Assembly: GCA_030647435.1 (NCBI GenBank)
Contig: JAUSJX010000012.1
Coordinates: forward strand, 196,063 to 260,062
Length of the DNA: 64,000 nucleotides
From: Candidatus Rokuibacteriota bacterium
GTDB lineage: Bacteria > Methylomirabilota > Methylomirabilia > Rokubacteriales > CSP1-6
Direction: 5' to 3'
Shown here piece by piece: positions 54,345 to 63,880 of the stretch. Every line of letters begins with the position of its first letter. Position 1 is the stretch's first letter. The notes beneath the pieces are model-generated. The model searched no databases. It worked only from the letters and a program-made list of their open reading frames with translations, and was not told the origin of the DNA. The position numbers and the translations under genes were made by a program.

Positions 54345-55119
54345 GACCTTCGTCAACGTCTTCCGGCACTGGGACCTGATCTCGAGCTTCGCCCTGCGCG
54401 ACATCAAGGCGCGCTACAAGCAGACCGCGCTCGGCGTCGCCTGGTCCCTGCTCCAGCCGCTGTCCATGATGGTCGTCTTCACCCTGGTCTTCTCGCTCTT
54501 TGCCAAGGTGCCGAGCGACGGGATCCCCTATCCAGTCTTCGCTTACAGCGCCCTGATCTTCTGGACCTTCTTCTCCAACGCCATCAGCGGCGGGACCGTC
54601 GCGATGGTGTCGAACGCCACGTTGATCCGGAAGATCTATTTCCCGCGCGAGACTCTCCTGATCGCGGTCCTCCTGGCGGGACTCCTCGACCTCGGCGTGG
54701 CCTCGCTGCTCTTCGTCGGGATGCTCTTCTACTACAAGGTGTCGCTCTCGCTGGCTGCCTTGTGGGTCGTCCCGCTGCTCCTCGTGCAGATCACGCTGAC
54801 TTTCGGCGTGATCAGCCTGACCTCGGCCGCTCATGTGAACTTCCGTGACATGGGTCACGCCCTGCCGCTTGTCGCCCAGCTCTGGATGTTCGCCACGCCC
54901 GTCGCCTACCCGATCAGCGTGATTCCGGGGTGGCTCCATCCCTTCTACATGCTCAATCCCATGGCCGCCATCATCGACGGCTACCGTCGCGCGCTCATCC
55001 TCGGCACCGCCCCCGAGCTACCGGCTCTCGGCATGAGCGTCGCCATCACCGTCATCATTACCGCCATCGCGCTCTCGGTGTTCAAACGCGCCGCGCGCTC
55101 CTTCGCGGATGTGATCTGA
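54337..55119 (+). CDS. ABC-2 polysaccharide exporter permease (Wzm-like)
   Basis: The 260-aa product has the ABC-2 permease start DLISSFALRDIKARYKQTALGVAWSLLQPL and six predicted TM helices ending AIALSVFKRAARSFADVI, as in Wzm/TagG exporters of undecaprenyl-linked glycans. It overlaps the ligase-like gene by 8 bases and precedes its ATPase by 16 bp. Together they would move finished polymer across the inner membrane. Confidence 0.94.
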   Translation: MRETFVNVFRHWDLISSFALRDIKARYKQTALGVAWSLLQPLSMMVVFTLVFSLFAKVPSDGIPYPVFAYSALIFWTFFSNAISGGTVAMVSNATLIRKIYFPRETLLIAVLLAGLLDLGVASLLFVGMLFYYKVSLSLAALWVVPLLLVQITLTFGVISLTSAAHVNFRDMGHALPLVAQLWMFATPVAYPISVIPGWLHPFYMLNPMAAIIDGYRRALILGTAPELPALGMSVAITVIITAIALSVFKRAARSFADVI

Positions 55120-55135
55120 AGGGATCCGCGCCCTC

Positions 55136-56368
55136 ATGTCCGACACGACCATCGAGCTCTCCGGCGTCTCCAAGCGATACCGGCTCCGCCACGGCTGGTA
55201 CGTCACCTCGCTCAAGGACGAGGTGGGGCGCCTCACGGCGCGCCTTCTCGGCCGCGACGTCCAGCCGCGCGAAGAGTTCTGGGCCCTTCGCGACGTCAGC
55301 TTCTCGCTCGAGCGCGGCGAAGTCTTGGGACTGATCGGGATGAACGGCGCCGGGAAGAGCACCCTGCTGAAGATCCTGTCTCGGGTCACGGTGCCTACCA
55401 CTGGCTCCTTCGTGACCAACGGCCGGCTCGGCTCGCTCATCGAAATCGGGGCCGGCTTTCACCCGGACCTGAGCGGTCGGGAGAACATCTTCCTGAACGG
55501 CTCCATCATGGGCATGACCCGCCGCGAGGTTCAGCGCAAGTTCGACCAGATCGTGGCCTTCGCCGAGGTCGAGCGATTCATCGATACCCCCATCAAGTTT
55601 TATTCCTCCGGCATGCAGATGCGGCTGGGCTTCGCAGTGGCCGCTCACACGGACCCGGACATTCTGCTCATCGACGAGATCCTGGCGGTCGGCGACGCCT
55701 CCTTCCAGGCCAAGTGCCTGAACAAGCTGGCCGAGCTCAAGGAGCAGGACAAAACCATCATCCTCGTCTCCCACCACCTGCCGAATATCACCGAGCACGC
55801 CAAGACTGTGCTCTGGATTGACCACGGCACGATCCGCATGTTCGGGGATTCCGACGCCGTCGTGGATGCATACCTCGAGCATGTCACCGCGGACATGAGC
55901 GCCGAGGACAGCCACCACGAAGCCCGGGACAGCGGCGGCGATCGGCCGATTTCCATTCTCGACGTCGCCATGGCCGACGCGAGCGAGCGGTCCCAGAACC
56001 GCTTCGATCGCGAGGATACGGTGGTCATTGACGTCACCTACTCGGCGTCACGACCGATCCCCGGAGTCGTGTTCGGCGTCTCCGTCCACGATGTTCACGG
56101 CTACGATCTGGGAGGCGTCGTCACCGATCCAGACTCGATCAAGGTCACGGCGCCGGTGGATCACGGCGTCCTTCGTCTGACGCTCAGCCCCCTGCTGTTC
56201 AACAAGGGCGCGTACACGCTGGACGTCTATGTCCTTGATCCGGCGACGAGGCGCTATTACGACCTCCGCCGGCGCGCGCTTCGGCTCGTGGTGGACGGCC
56301 ACCGCGCGGCCTCACGCGAGTCCACCGGATACGTCTTTTATCCCCATCAGTGGGAGCGGCTCAAGTGA
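55136..56368 (+). CDS. ABC exporter ATPase with carbohydrate-binding tail (Wzt-like)
   Basis: The 410-aa product has a complete ABC domain (Walker A GMNGAGKST, signature YSSGMQMRLGFAV, Walker B DILLIDEILAVGD, switch His in LVSHH) and an extra C-terminal domain of about 150 residues (ISILDVAMADASERSQ to the end) like Wzt_C, which in O-antigen exporters recognises the modified non-reducing end of the chain. That links export to a finished, capped glycan. Confidence 0.93.
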   Translation: MSDTTIELSGVSKRYRLRHGWYVTSLKDEVGRLTARLLGRDVQPREEFWALRDVSFSLERGEVLGLIGMNGAGKSTLLKILSRVTVPTTGSFVTNGRLGSLIEIGAGFHPDLSGRENIFLNGSIMGMTRREVQRKFDQIVAFAEVERFIDTPIKFYSSGMQMRLGFAVAAHTDPDILLIDEILAVGDASFQAKCLNKLAELKEQDKTIILVSHHLPNITEHAKTVLWIDHGTIRMFGDSDAVVDAYLEHVTADMSAEDSHHEARDSGGDRPISILDVAMADASERSQNRFDREDTVVIDVTYSASRPIPGVVFGVSVHDVHGYDLGGVVTDPDSIKVTAPVDHGVLRLTLSPLLFNKGAYTLDVYVLDPATRRYYDLRRRALRLVVDGHRAASRESTGYVFYPHQWERLK

Positions 56369-56381
56369 GGCGCGGCTAGCC

Positions 56382-58280
56382 ATGTGCGGGATCGCCGGGA
56401 TCGTCAACCTGACGGGTCACCCCGTGGATGAGGCGCTCCTGCGCGCCATGACCACGGTCCAGGCCCATCGCGGCCCGGACGGTGAGGGCATCGTCTGCCG
56501 CGGCGGCGCCGGGCTCGGTCACCGGCGGCTGGCCATCATCGACCTGGCCACCGGGGATCAGCCCATGGCCAGCGAGGACGGCGCGATCCGGATCGTGTTC
56601 AATGGGGAGATTTACAACTTCCGCGAGCTGCGCCGCGAGCTGGAGTCGCGCGGGGCCCGCTTCGCCACGACGTCCGACACCGAGGTCATCCTGCGGGCCT
56701 ACGAGGCCGACGGCCCGGCCTGCGTCACCCGGCTGCGCGGGATGTTCGCGTTCGCCATTCTGGACGAGCGGGCCCGCCGGCTCTTCCTGGCGCGCGACCG
56801 CGCGGGCATCAAGCCGCTGGTCTATGCCTGGGACGGACGGCGGCTTCTCTTCGCCTCCGAGATCAAGGGCATCCTCGAGGACCCCGGCGTGCCGCGCGAG
56901 CTCGACTGGGACGCGCTGGGCGATTACCTGACCTATCACTATGTGCCGGCGCCCCGCACCATCTTCAAGGCGATCCGGAAGCTGCCGCCGGCCTCCACCC
57001 TGGTGCTACCGCTGGAGGGTGGCGAGCCCGTGGTGTCGCGCTACTGGACGCTTCGCCTGGATCCCGACCAGGGCCCGACGGAACAGGAGTGGATCGAGCG
57101 GTTACGGGCGGAGCTGGCGGATGCCGTGCAGAGCCACATGGTCAGCGATGTGCCCATCGGCGCCTTCCTGAGCGGCGGCGTGGACTCGAGCACCGTCGTC
57201 GCCCTGATGGCTCAGGCCTCTTCCGCGCCTATCCGCACCTTCTCCATCGGCTTCGACGAGGCCGACTTCGACGAGCTCCGCTTCGCCCGCCAGGTCGCCG
57301 CCCGCTACGGCACCGACCATTACGAGCTGGTGGTCAAGCCCAATGCGCTCGACGTCCTGCCCAAGCTCGCCTGGCACTTCGACGAGCCATTTGCCGACTC
57401 CTCGGCCATTCCGACCTACTACGTGTCCAAGATCACCCGCGAGCATGTCACCGTGGCGCTCTCCGGGGATGGCGGCGACGAGAACTTCGCCGGCTACCGC
57501 CGCTACGCCCGGGCCCTGGCGCTCCACGAGCGCCTCGACAGCGGGCCGGCGCGCCTGGCCCATCCGCTCTGCCGGCTCGCCTCGGCCCTCCTGCCGACCG
57601 GTGCGCCCGGTCAGGCCTGGGCGGGGCTCCTCGGGGCCGAGCCGCTCGAGCGGTACTTCCGGCTGGTCACCTATCAGCGCCATGAGACGCTCCGCCGCCT
57701 CCTGTCCGACGAGCTGGCCGATCTGGCCCGTTCCGCCGCGGATCCCGCGGTCTTCTCGCGGCTGGCCGCCGAGGCCGGCGCGCCGGACTATGTATCGGCT
57801 CTCCAGCACATCGACATCGCCACCTATCTGCCCGATGACATCCTGACCAAGGTGGACCGGACCAGCATGGCGGTGTCGCTCGAGTCTCGCGTGCCGCTCC
57901 TGGACCACCGGCTCATGGAGCTCGTGGCGACCATCCCGTCCGGCCTCAAGCTGCGAGAGGGCACCGGGAAGTACCTGCTCAAGCGCGCCATGGCCAATGA
58001 CCTCCCGCCGGAAATCCTCACGCGGAAGAAGATGGGCTTCGGCGTGCCGCTGGGCGCCTGGTTCCGCCGCGAGCTTCACGACATGACGCGTGATGTGCTG
58101 CTGGGGCCGCAGGCCCGGCAGCGCGGCATCTTCCGCACCTCGGAGGTGGAAGCGCTCATGGCCACCCACGACGCGGGCCGCCGCGACTGCTCGGCGCGTC
58201 TCTGGTCGCTCATCTGCTTCGAGCTGTGGATGCGGCAGTGGGTGGACCGCGCCCCGGCGGCCGCACGGGAGGCCCCGTAG
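56382..58280 (+). CDS. Asparagine-synthase-family amidotransferase (exosortase-locus type 1)
   Basis: The 632-aa product is complete: glutaminase nucleophile Cys2 (MCGIAGIVN), VFNGEIYNFRELR, SDTEVILRAYE, and synthetase loop AFLSGGVDSSTVVALM, ALSGDGGDENFAGYRRY, DILTKVDRTSMAVSLESRVPLLDH. It resembles the exosortase-associated amidotransferase 1 (TIGR03108-like), which probably amidates a uronic acid or other carboxyl in the polymer rather than free aspartate. The ATG at 56382 starts MCGI, 13 bases after the ATPase gene; longer frames upstream are not real. Confidence 0.93.
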   Translation: MCGIAGIVNLTGHPVDEALLRAMTTVQAHRGPDGEGIVCRGGAGLGHRRLAIIDLATGDQPMASEDGAIRIVFNGEIYNFRELRRELESRGARFATTSDTEVILRAYEADGPACVTRLRGMFAFAILDERARRLFLARDRAGIKPLVYAWDGRRLLFASEIKGILEDPGVPRELDWDALGDYLTYHYVPAPRTIFKAIRKLPPASTLVLPLEGGEPVVSRYWTLRLDPDQGPTEQEWIERLRAELADAVQSHMVSDVPIGAFLSGGVDSSTVVALMAQASSAPIRTFSIGFDEADFDELRFARQVAARYGTDHYELVVKPNALDVLPKLAWHFDEPFADSSAIPTYYVSKITREHVTVALSGDGGDENFAGYRRYARALALHERLDSGPARLAHPLCRLASALLPTGAPGQAWAGLLGAEPLERYFRLVTYQRHETLRRLLSDELADLARSAADPAVFSRLAAEAGAPDYVSALQHIDIATYLPDDILTKVDRTSMAVSLESRVPLLDHRLMELVATIPSGLKLREGTGKYLLKRAMANDLPPEILTRKKMGFGVPLGAWFRRELHDMTRDVLLGPQARQRGIFRTSEVEALMATHDAGRRDCSARLWSLICFELWMRQWVDRAPAAAREAP

Positions 58281-58282
58281 CC

Positions 58283-60175
58283 ATGTGCGGGATAGCCGGC
58301 TTCGCCTTCACCGACCCCCGGCACCCCGTGGACCGGGAGCTCCTCGGTCGTATGACGGGCGTCCTGCGCCACCGCGGGCCGGACGCCGACGGCTCTCACT
58401 TCGGGCCGGGCGTGGGACTGGGACACCGGCGGCTCAGCATCATAGACCTCGCCACCGGCGACCAGCCTATCTACAACGAGACCCGCTCCGTCGCCGTGGT
58501 CTTCAACGGCGAGATCTACAACTTCCCCGAGCTGGCGCGCGAGCTCGAGGCGCGCGGGCATACCTTCGCGACCCGGTCGGACACGGAGACCATCGTCCAC
58601 GCCTACGAGGACTTCGGCCTCGAGTTCGTGAAGCGGCTGCGCGGCATGTTCGCCTTCGCGCTCTGGGACGAGTCCCACCGCCGCTTGGTCCTGGGGCGGG
58701 ACCGCGCGGGAAAGAAGCCGCTCTACTACCACGCCGACGGGGAGCGCCTGGTCTTCGCCTCCGAGATCAAGGCCCTCCTGCAAGATTCGAGCATCAAGCG
58801 GCGCGTCTCTCCGGAGGGATTGAGCGACTATTTCACCTTTGGCGTCATCCCGGCGCCCGGCACCGTGTTCCAGGACATCCAGCAAATCCCGCCCGGGCAC
58901 CTTCTGGTCTGGGAGCGCGGCCGCGTGCGCCTGCACGAGTACTGGGACGTGGTCTTCGACCGCACGGGGCCCGCGACGCCCGGTGCGGCGTCGGAGGCCT
59001 TCTCGGCCCTCTTCGACGAGGCCGTCGGCATGCGGATGGTCGCGGACGTGCCGCTGGGCGCCTTCCTCAGCGGCGGGGTGGACTCCTCCGCCGTCGTCGC
59101 CTCCATGGCCCGGCAATCCGCCCGGCCCGTGGTCACGACCTGCGTCGGCTTCGTCGAGCGCACCCACAGCGAGCTCGAGCACGCCCGGGTCGTGGCGAAG
59201 GCGCTGGGCACCGAGCACCACGAGGTCCTGGTCAAGCCCGACGCGATCAGCGATCTGCCGCGACTCGTCTGGCACCTGGACCAGCCCTTCGCCGATTCCT
59301 CGGCGCTGCCCACCTACTACGTCTCCCGTGCCGCCCGCGAGCGGGTCACCGTGGTGCTGTCCGGCGACGGCGGCGACGAGCTCTTCGCCGGCTATCAGCG
59401 CCGCTACGGCGTCCACCGGCTGGAGCAGCGGCTGCGGCGGCTCATCCCCGGCCCCGTGCGTCGCGGGGTCCTCGGCCCGCTGGCGCGGGTCTACCCACGC
59501 TCGGACCTCATCCCGCGGCCGCTGCGCCTCAAGCTCGTGCTCTCGAACCTCGGCCAGTCATTCGAGCGCGCCTATTTCAACGATATGTCGCTGTTCCTTG
59601 ACGAGGAGAAGCAGGCGCTCTGCACCCCCGAGTTCCTCGCCCAGGCCCGGCACCACGATCCCATCGCCGGCTTCGCCCGGCACTTCGAGCGGGTCCGCGA
59701 CGCCGATCCGCTCTCGCGCATCCTCTACGTGGACTTCAAGACCTGGCTTGCCAACGACATCCTGGTCAAGGTGGACCGCATGAGCATGGCCTGCTCACTC
59801 GAGGTGCGCTCGCCGCTCCTCGATCACAAGATCATCGAGTTCGCCGCGAGCCTGCCGCCGCAACTTAAGTTCCGCGGCTCCGTCTCGAAATACCTGCTCA
59901 AGCGTCACGTGGCGGAGCGACTGCCCGCCGCGGCCGTCCACCGCCCCAAGCAGGGGTTCGAGCTGCCGCTCGCGGCATGGCTGCGAGGGGATCTGCGGGA
60001 CATGGCGCGTGACCTGTTGTTCTCCACCCAGGCGGCGGGCCGCGGGTATGTGCGGCCCGAGGCAGTCAAGCGGATCTGGGATGCTCACCAGAGCGGCTAC
60101 CGCAACCAGTCCTCACAACTCTGGGCGCTGATGGTGCTCGAGCTCTGGCACCGGCAATACGTAGATACGCCATGA
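58283..60175 (+). CDS. Asparagine-synthase-family amidotransferase, second intact copy
   Basis: The 630-aa product is intact, with Cys2 (MCGIAGFAF), VFNGEIYNFPELAR, SDTETIVHAYE, AFLSGGVDSSAVVASM, VLSGDGGDELFAGYQRRYG and ILVKVDRMSMACSLEVRSPLLDH. It starts 2 bases after its paralogue's stop and clearly arose by duplication, but sequence has diverged, so a different carboxyl acceptor is likely. Its stop overlaps the methyltransferase start (ATGA). Confidence 0.93.
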   Translation: MCGIAGFAFTDPRHPVDRELLGRMTGVLRHRGPDADGSHFGPGVGLGHRRLSIIDLATGDQPIYNETRSVAVVFNGEIYNFPELARELEARGHTFATRSDTETIVHAYEDFGLEFVKRLRGMFAFALWDESHRRLVLGRDRAGKKPLYYHADGERLVFASEIKALLQDSSIKRRVSPEGLSDYFTFGVIPAPGTVFQDIQQIPPGHLLVWERGRVRLHEYWDVVFDRTGPATPGAASEAFSALFDEAVGMRMVADVPLGAFLSGGVDSSAVVASMARQSARPVVTTCVGFVERTHSELEHARVVAKALGTEHHEVLVKPDAISDLPRLVWHLDQPFADSSALPTYYVSRAARERVTVVLSGDGGDELFAGYQRRYGVHRLEQRLRRLIPGPVRRGVLGPLARVYPRSDLIPRPLRLKLVLSNLGQSFERAYFNDMSLFLDEEKQALCTPEFLAQARHHDPIAGFARHFERVRDADPLSRILYVDFKTWLANDILVKVDRMSMACSLEVRSPLLDHKIIEFAASLPPQLKFRGSVSKYLLKRHVAERLPAAAVHRPKQGFELPLAAWLRGDLRDMARDLLFSTQAAGRGYVRPEAVKRIWDAHQSGYRNQSSQLWALMVLELWHRQYVDTP

Positions 60176-60906
60176 CAGGCTTCGAGCGACAGTGGCAGAG
60201 CCGGTTCGAGAAGTTCGCCACTCGGCACCAGCCCGAGCATCTTGTCTCAGGCTGGTCCGCGGCGGGCCTCCGGCGCCGTGTGGCCGTCTTCGAGGCGCTC
60301 CTCGACCGGGGCCTCCTCGGCGCCGGGGCCCGCGCGCTCGAGCTGGGCTGCGGGGCGGGGACCTATGTCCGTGTGCTCGCCAAGCGCGGACACCCGGTGG
60401 TCGGCCTCGACTACTCGCTGCCGAGCCTTCGCCGCGCGGTGGCGGCGGACGTACCGCGGGTGGGACGGTATGTCTCCGGCGATGCCTCCTGCCTCCCGTT
60501 CCAGGACCGGAGCTTCCAGGTCGTCGCCTGCATCGGCGTACTCCAGGCCCTGGAGGGACCCGAAACCGCGCTCGCTGAAATCGCCCGCGTCCTCGGACCT
60601 TCCGGGGTGGCGGTGGTCGAAACTCTCAACCCGTGGGGTCTCTTGGCCGCGTTCCGCAGACTCTCGGCCTTCATCCGGCGTCAGCCGACCCGGCTTCGCT
60701 ATGGCTCGCCGGGGGCGGTCGAGCGGACAATGGCTTCCTTGGGCCTCCGGCCCGTCCGCCGACTCAGTATTCTGCTTCCCCCACGCTCCTTGCCCGGCCT
60801 CGAGCGCACGCTCGGACAGCCCTGGGTTGTTCGAGCGCTCGAGACCATGCCGGGCGTTCGGGCGTTGGCTCCGCAGGCCTACTGGATCGTTGGAGTGAAA
60901 GCATGA
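60172..60906 (+). CDS. Class I SAM-dependent methyltransferase
   Basis: The 244-aa product has the SAM motif LELGCGAGTYVRVLA (about 57-71), GLDYS acidic loop, GDASCLPFQDRSFQVVACIGVLQALE (motif II/III) and LGPSGVAVVETLNPWG. No TM. It may methylate a sugar of the polymer, perhaps the cap recognised by the exporter tail; that is inference. It overlaps the preceding amidotransferase and the following kinase by ATGA. Confidence 0.9.
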   Translation: MTGFERQWQSRFEKFATRHQPEHLVSGWSAAGLRRRVAVFEALLDRGLLGAGARALELGCGAGTYVRVLAKRGHPVVGLDYSLPSLRRAVAADVPRVGRYVSGDASCLPFQDRSFQVVACIGVLQALEGPETALAEIARVLGPSGVAVVETLNPWGLLAAFRRLSAFIRRQPTRLRYGSPGAVERTMASLGLRPVRRLSILLPPRSLPGLERTLGQPWVVRALETMPGVRALAPQAYWIVGVKA

Positions 60907-62966
60907 TGGCCGGCGCTCCCCTGGTTGCCGCTGCCCTGAGCCTGGTCTTTGCAGGGATCTCCCTGCTTCGGCCACCCCGCCGGCTGCGGCAGGTCACGTT
61001 CGCCGGTGGAATGGTCACCTTCGCGCTCCAGTCGCTCCTGGTCTACGGGCTCCTGTTCTACTCGCTGACGCCCGAGAGCCACCAAAGGTGGATGATTGCG
61101 CTCCAGTCCGTGGCCCTCCTCGTGCCGATTCCCTGGTGCCTGTTCGCCTTCCTGGCAGGCCGCCACGCCGATGCCCGCATCCCGCGCGGCTGGCGGTTCT
61201 CCCTGTCGCTGGGGAGCGCCGGCCTGGCGGTCACGGCCGCGGTCAACGTGCTCTGGCCCTTCTTCCTCGTGCCGAACGCCACGGGCCCCTTCCGCTACGC
61301 CCAGCTCTCCTTGCTCGGTCAGGGCGGGATCGCCATCGAGCTGCTCGCCACGATCGCGGTGCTGTACGGTCTCGAGCCTTCTCTTCGCAACTCACAGGGC
61401 TCCGTCCGGTGGCAGTTCAAGTACCTGGCCCTGGGCTTGGGGGGCATCTTCGCCGTCAGGTTCTACCTGCTCGGCCAGGCCCTGCTCTTTCACGTGCTCG
61501 ATCGGCAGAGCCTCCTCATCGAAACGAGTGCCCTGATCATCGGCGAGCTTTTCGTCGCTATCGGGCTCCTCCGTTCGGGCGCCCTTCGCACCGATCTGAC
61601 GGTCTCCCGGCACTTCGTGTACCGGTCCACCGTGGTGGGCCTGTGCGGCCTCTATCTTTTCCTTGCCGGCGCAGCCGGATGGCTCCTGAACGCGCTGGGG
61701 ATTCCCGAGGCGGCGCTCGTGGGCACCCTGGTCGTCTTCGTCGCCGTGATGGGCCTGGCGGCCCTTGCGCTGTCGGAGAGCCTGCGCTGGCGATTCAAGC
61801 GCTACATCAGCACCCATTTCTACGCGGACAAGTACGACTACCGCCAGCAGTGGCGGACGTTCACGGCCAACTTGACGGCGCGGGTCACACTCGACGGCCT
61901 CGCGACCCAGCTGCTGCGGAGCGTCACCCAGACCATCGGCGCGCGGAAGGCCGCGCTGTACTTGGCAGACGAGACCGACGGCGCCCTTCGGTTCCATTCC
62001 GTCCTCAGTGCCGGACCGCTCCCGAAGACGCTCGAGGCGACACCCGATGACTTCCTGACGGGCCAGAAGGCGCCTGAGGCGCGGCACCTCACGACTCTCG
62101 GGAACGGTCGGGCGGAGGCCCTGCTCGCCGCGGGGCTCGTCCTGGCCGTCCCCCTGCGCACCCAGGGACGCCTGGTGGGGGTGTTGCTGGTCGGAGCCGA
62201 GCAGACCGGCGCGCCCTATACCCAGGAGGACCTGGATCTGCTCACCACGCTCGGAGAGCAGGCGGCCAGCGCCACCGCGACCGTTCAGCTCTCCGAGCGC
62301 CTGGCCCAGTCCCGCGCCTTCGAGGCCTTCAACCGGCTCTCGTCCTTCATCATCCACGACCTCAAGAACTCGGTCTCGGCGCTCTCGATGCTGACCCAGA
62401 ACGCGCCGAAGCACTTCGACGATCCTAAATTCCGGGTCGGCGCGCTCGGGACCCTCACGCGCACGGTCGCGCGCATGCAGAAGCTCGTCGGCAGGCTGTC
62501 AACTCGCCAGCCAGCGACCGAGCTCGAGTTCGAGAGCCTGCCGCTGGACGAGCTGGCGCGCGACACAGTCGCGTCCATGTCGATGGGGCCCGTGCTTCAC
62601 CTGACGCTGGCCCTCGACTCCGTGTCCTGCGTCCGAGGCGATAGCGACGCCATCCAGCGTGTCATACAGAACTTGATCACGAACGCCGTTGAGGCGATGG
62701 ACGGCGAGGGTACGATCACGCTCCGCGTCTGCCGTCAGGACGGCATGGTCGCCTGCGCCGTGACGGACACAGGCTGCGGCATGACCGAAGAGTTCGTCCG
62801 GACCTCGCTCTTCGTGCCGTTTCAGACCACGAAGAAGGGCGGCTGGGGCATCGGCCTCTACCAGGCGCGCGAGATCATGACGGCGCATGCCGGCCGCATC
62901 GAGGTCTCGAGCCAGGAGGGGCGCGGCACCACCGTGACACTGCTGTTCCCGGAGGAGAAACCGTGA
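60903..62966 (+). CDS. prsK: PrsK-type membrane histidine kinase
   Basis: The 687-aa product has about eight to nine N-terminal TM helices (to about residue 290), a GAF domain (about 320-455, TLDGLATQLLRSVTQTIGARKAALYL) and a kinase core: phospho-acceptor His485 in FIIHDLKNSVSALSML, N box DAIQRVIQNLITNAVEAM, and G boxes DTGCGM and GGWGIGLYQ. This layout is that of PrsK, the kinase of exosortase (PEP-CTERM) systems that acts with a sigma-54 regulator. No regulator is adjacent. The first of two ATGs (60903) overlaps the methyltransferase stop. Confidence 0.9.
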   Translation: MMAGAPLVAAALSLVFAGISLLRPPRRLRQVTFAGGMVTFALQSLLVYGLLFYSLTPESHQRWMIALQSVALLVPIPWCLFAFLAGRHADARIPRGWRFSLSLGSAGLAVTAAVNVLWPFFLVPNATGPFRYAQLSLLGQGGIAIELLATIAVLYGLEPSLRNSQGSVRWQFKYLALGLGGIFAVRFYLLGQALLFHVLDRQSLLIETSALIIGELFVAIGLLRSGALRTDLTVSRHFVYRSTVVGLCGLYLFLAGAAGWLLNALGIPEAALVGTLVVFVAVMGLAALALSESLRWRFKRYISTHFYADKYDYRQQWRTFTANLTARVTLDGLATQLLRSVTQTIGARKAALYLADETDGALRFHSVLSAGPLPKTLEATPDDFLTGQKAPEARHLTTLGNGRAEALLAAGLVLAVPLRTQGRLVGVLLVGAEQTGAPYTQEDLDLLTTLGEQAASATATVQLSERLAQSRAFEAFNRLSSFIIHDLKNSVSALSMLTQNAPKHFDDPKFRVGALGTLTRTVARMQKLVGRLSTRQPATELEFESLPLDELARDTVASMSMGPVLHLTLALDSVSCVRGDSDAIQRVIQNLITNAVEAMDGEGTITLRVCRQDGMVACAVTDTGCGMTEEFVRTSLFVPFQTTKKGGWGIGLYQAREIMTAHAGRIEVSSQEGRGTTVTLLFPEEKP

Positions 62967-63880
62967 ACGGCGCGGTGGCCGAGGAGAAGGTTGTGGATGG
63001 CGATGTTGCCCGACAGACCGTCGCGGACGGCGTCGCCCTTCGTGCCGAGAGTCCTCTGTCCTGGCTGGCCCTTGGGATCGCCGCCGCCGCCGCGCTGGGA
63101 CTCTATGCGCCCGTCGTGATCAGTATGGCCGCAGACTGGAGCGAGTTCCCGAGCCTCTCCCATGGCTTCGCAATACCACTCATCTCCGCCTACCTGCTGT
63201 GGCACCGGCGCCGCCTGCTCGCGGAGGCGCCCGTCGAGGGGTCGATCGTCGGCCTGCCCCTCATCATCCTCGCGCTGGGGATGCTCGTCATCGGGTCGCT
63301 GGGCGGCGAGCCGTTCGTCGCGAGGCTGTCGCTGCCGCTTGCGCTGCTCGGAACCGTCCTCTTTCTCGACGGCACCCGCGTCGCCCGTCACGCCTGGGTC
63401 CCCATCGCCTACCTGGCGTTCATGATTCCGCTCCCGTACCTGACGCTCAGTGCCCTCACCTACCGGTCGCAGCTCTTCGACGCCGGGGTCACCGCCGCCG
63501 CCCTCGGATGGCTCGGCGTGCCCGTGCTGCGAGACGGCGTGATGCTTCACCTGGCGAACATGACGCTCGAGGTGGCCGCCGACTGCAGCAGCGTCCCCGC
63601 CATCGCCGCCCTGCTGGCGCTCGGCGGGGCCTATGCCCAGATGCAGCCGCGGCCCACCTGGATCCGCGTGGCGCTCACGCTCTCCGCGGCACCGCTCGGG
63701 CTTCTCTCGAATATCGTCCGCCTCATCGTCACGTCGCTCAGCGCCTACTACCTGGGCCCCGTCGCTCTCAACAACGTGATCCACAAGTTCAGCGGGACCT
63801 CGGTCTTCCTCGCGACGGTTGTCCTCCTGGTGGTCCTCGACGCGCTCCTGACGCGCATCTGGAGGAGGGCGTCCTCGTGA
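62963..63880 (+). CDS. Exosortase (XrtA-like transpeptidase)
   Basis: The 305-aa integral membrane protein has about eight TM helices and the exosortase triad: Cys208 (VAADCSSVPAI), Arg253 (LLSNIVRLIVT) and His274 (NNVIHKFSG). Exosortases cut PEP-CTERM proteins and hand them to another molecule. The residue after Cys-Ser is Ser instead of the common Gly, and the EpsI domain is a separate downstream gene rather than fused, so subtype is not assigned. GTG start overlaps the kinase stop (GTGA). No PEP-CTERM substrate is seen in the window. Confidence 0.92.
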   Translation: MNGAVAEEKVVDGDVARQTVADGVALRAESPLSWLALGIAAAAALGLYAPVVISMAADWSEFPSLSHGFAIPLISAYLLWHRRRLLAEAPVEGSIVGLPLIILALGMLVIGSLGGEPFVARLSLPLALLGTVLFLDGTRVARHAWVPIAYLAFMIPLPYLTLSALTYRSQLFDAGVTAAALGWLGVPVLRDGVMLHLANMTLEVAADCSSVPAIAALLALGGAYAQMQPRPTWIRVALTLSAAPLGLLSNIVRLIVTSLSAYYLGPVALNNVIHKFSGTSVFLATVVLLVVLDALLTRIWRRASS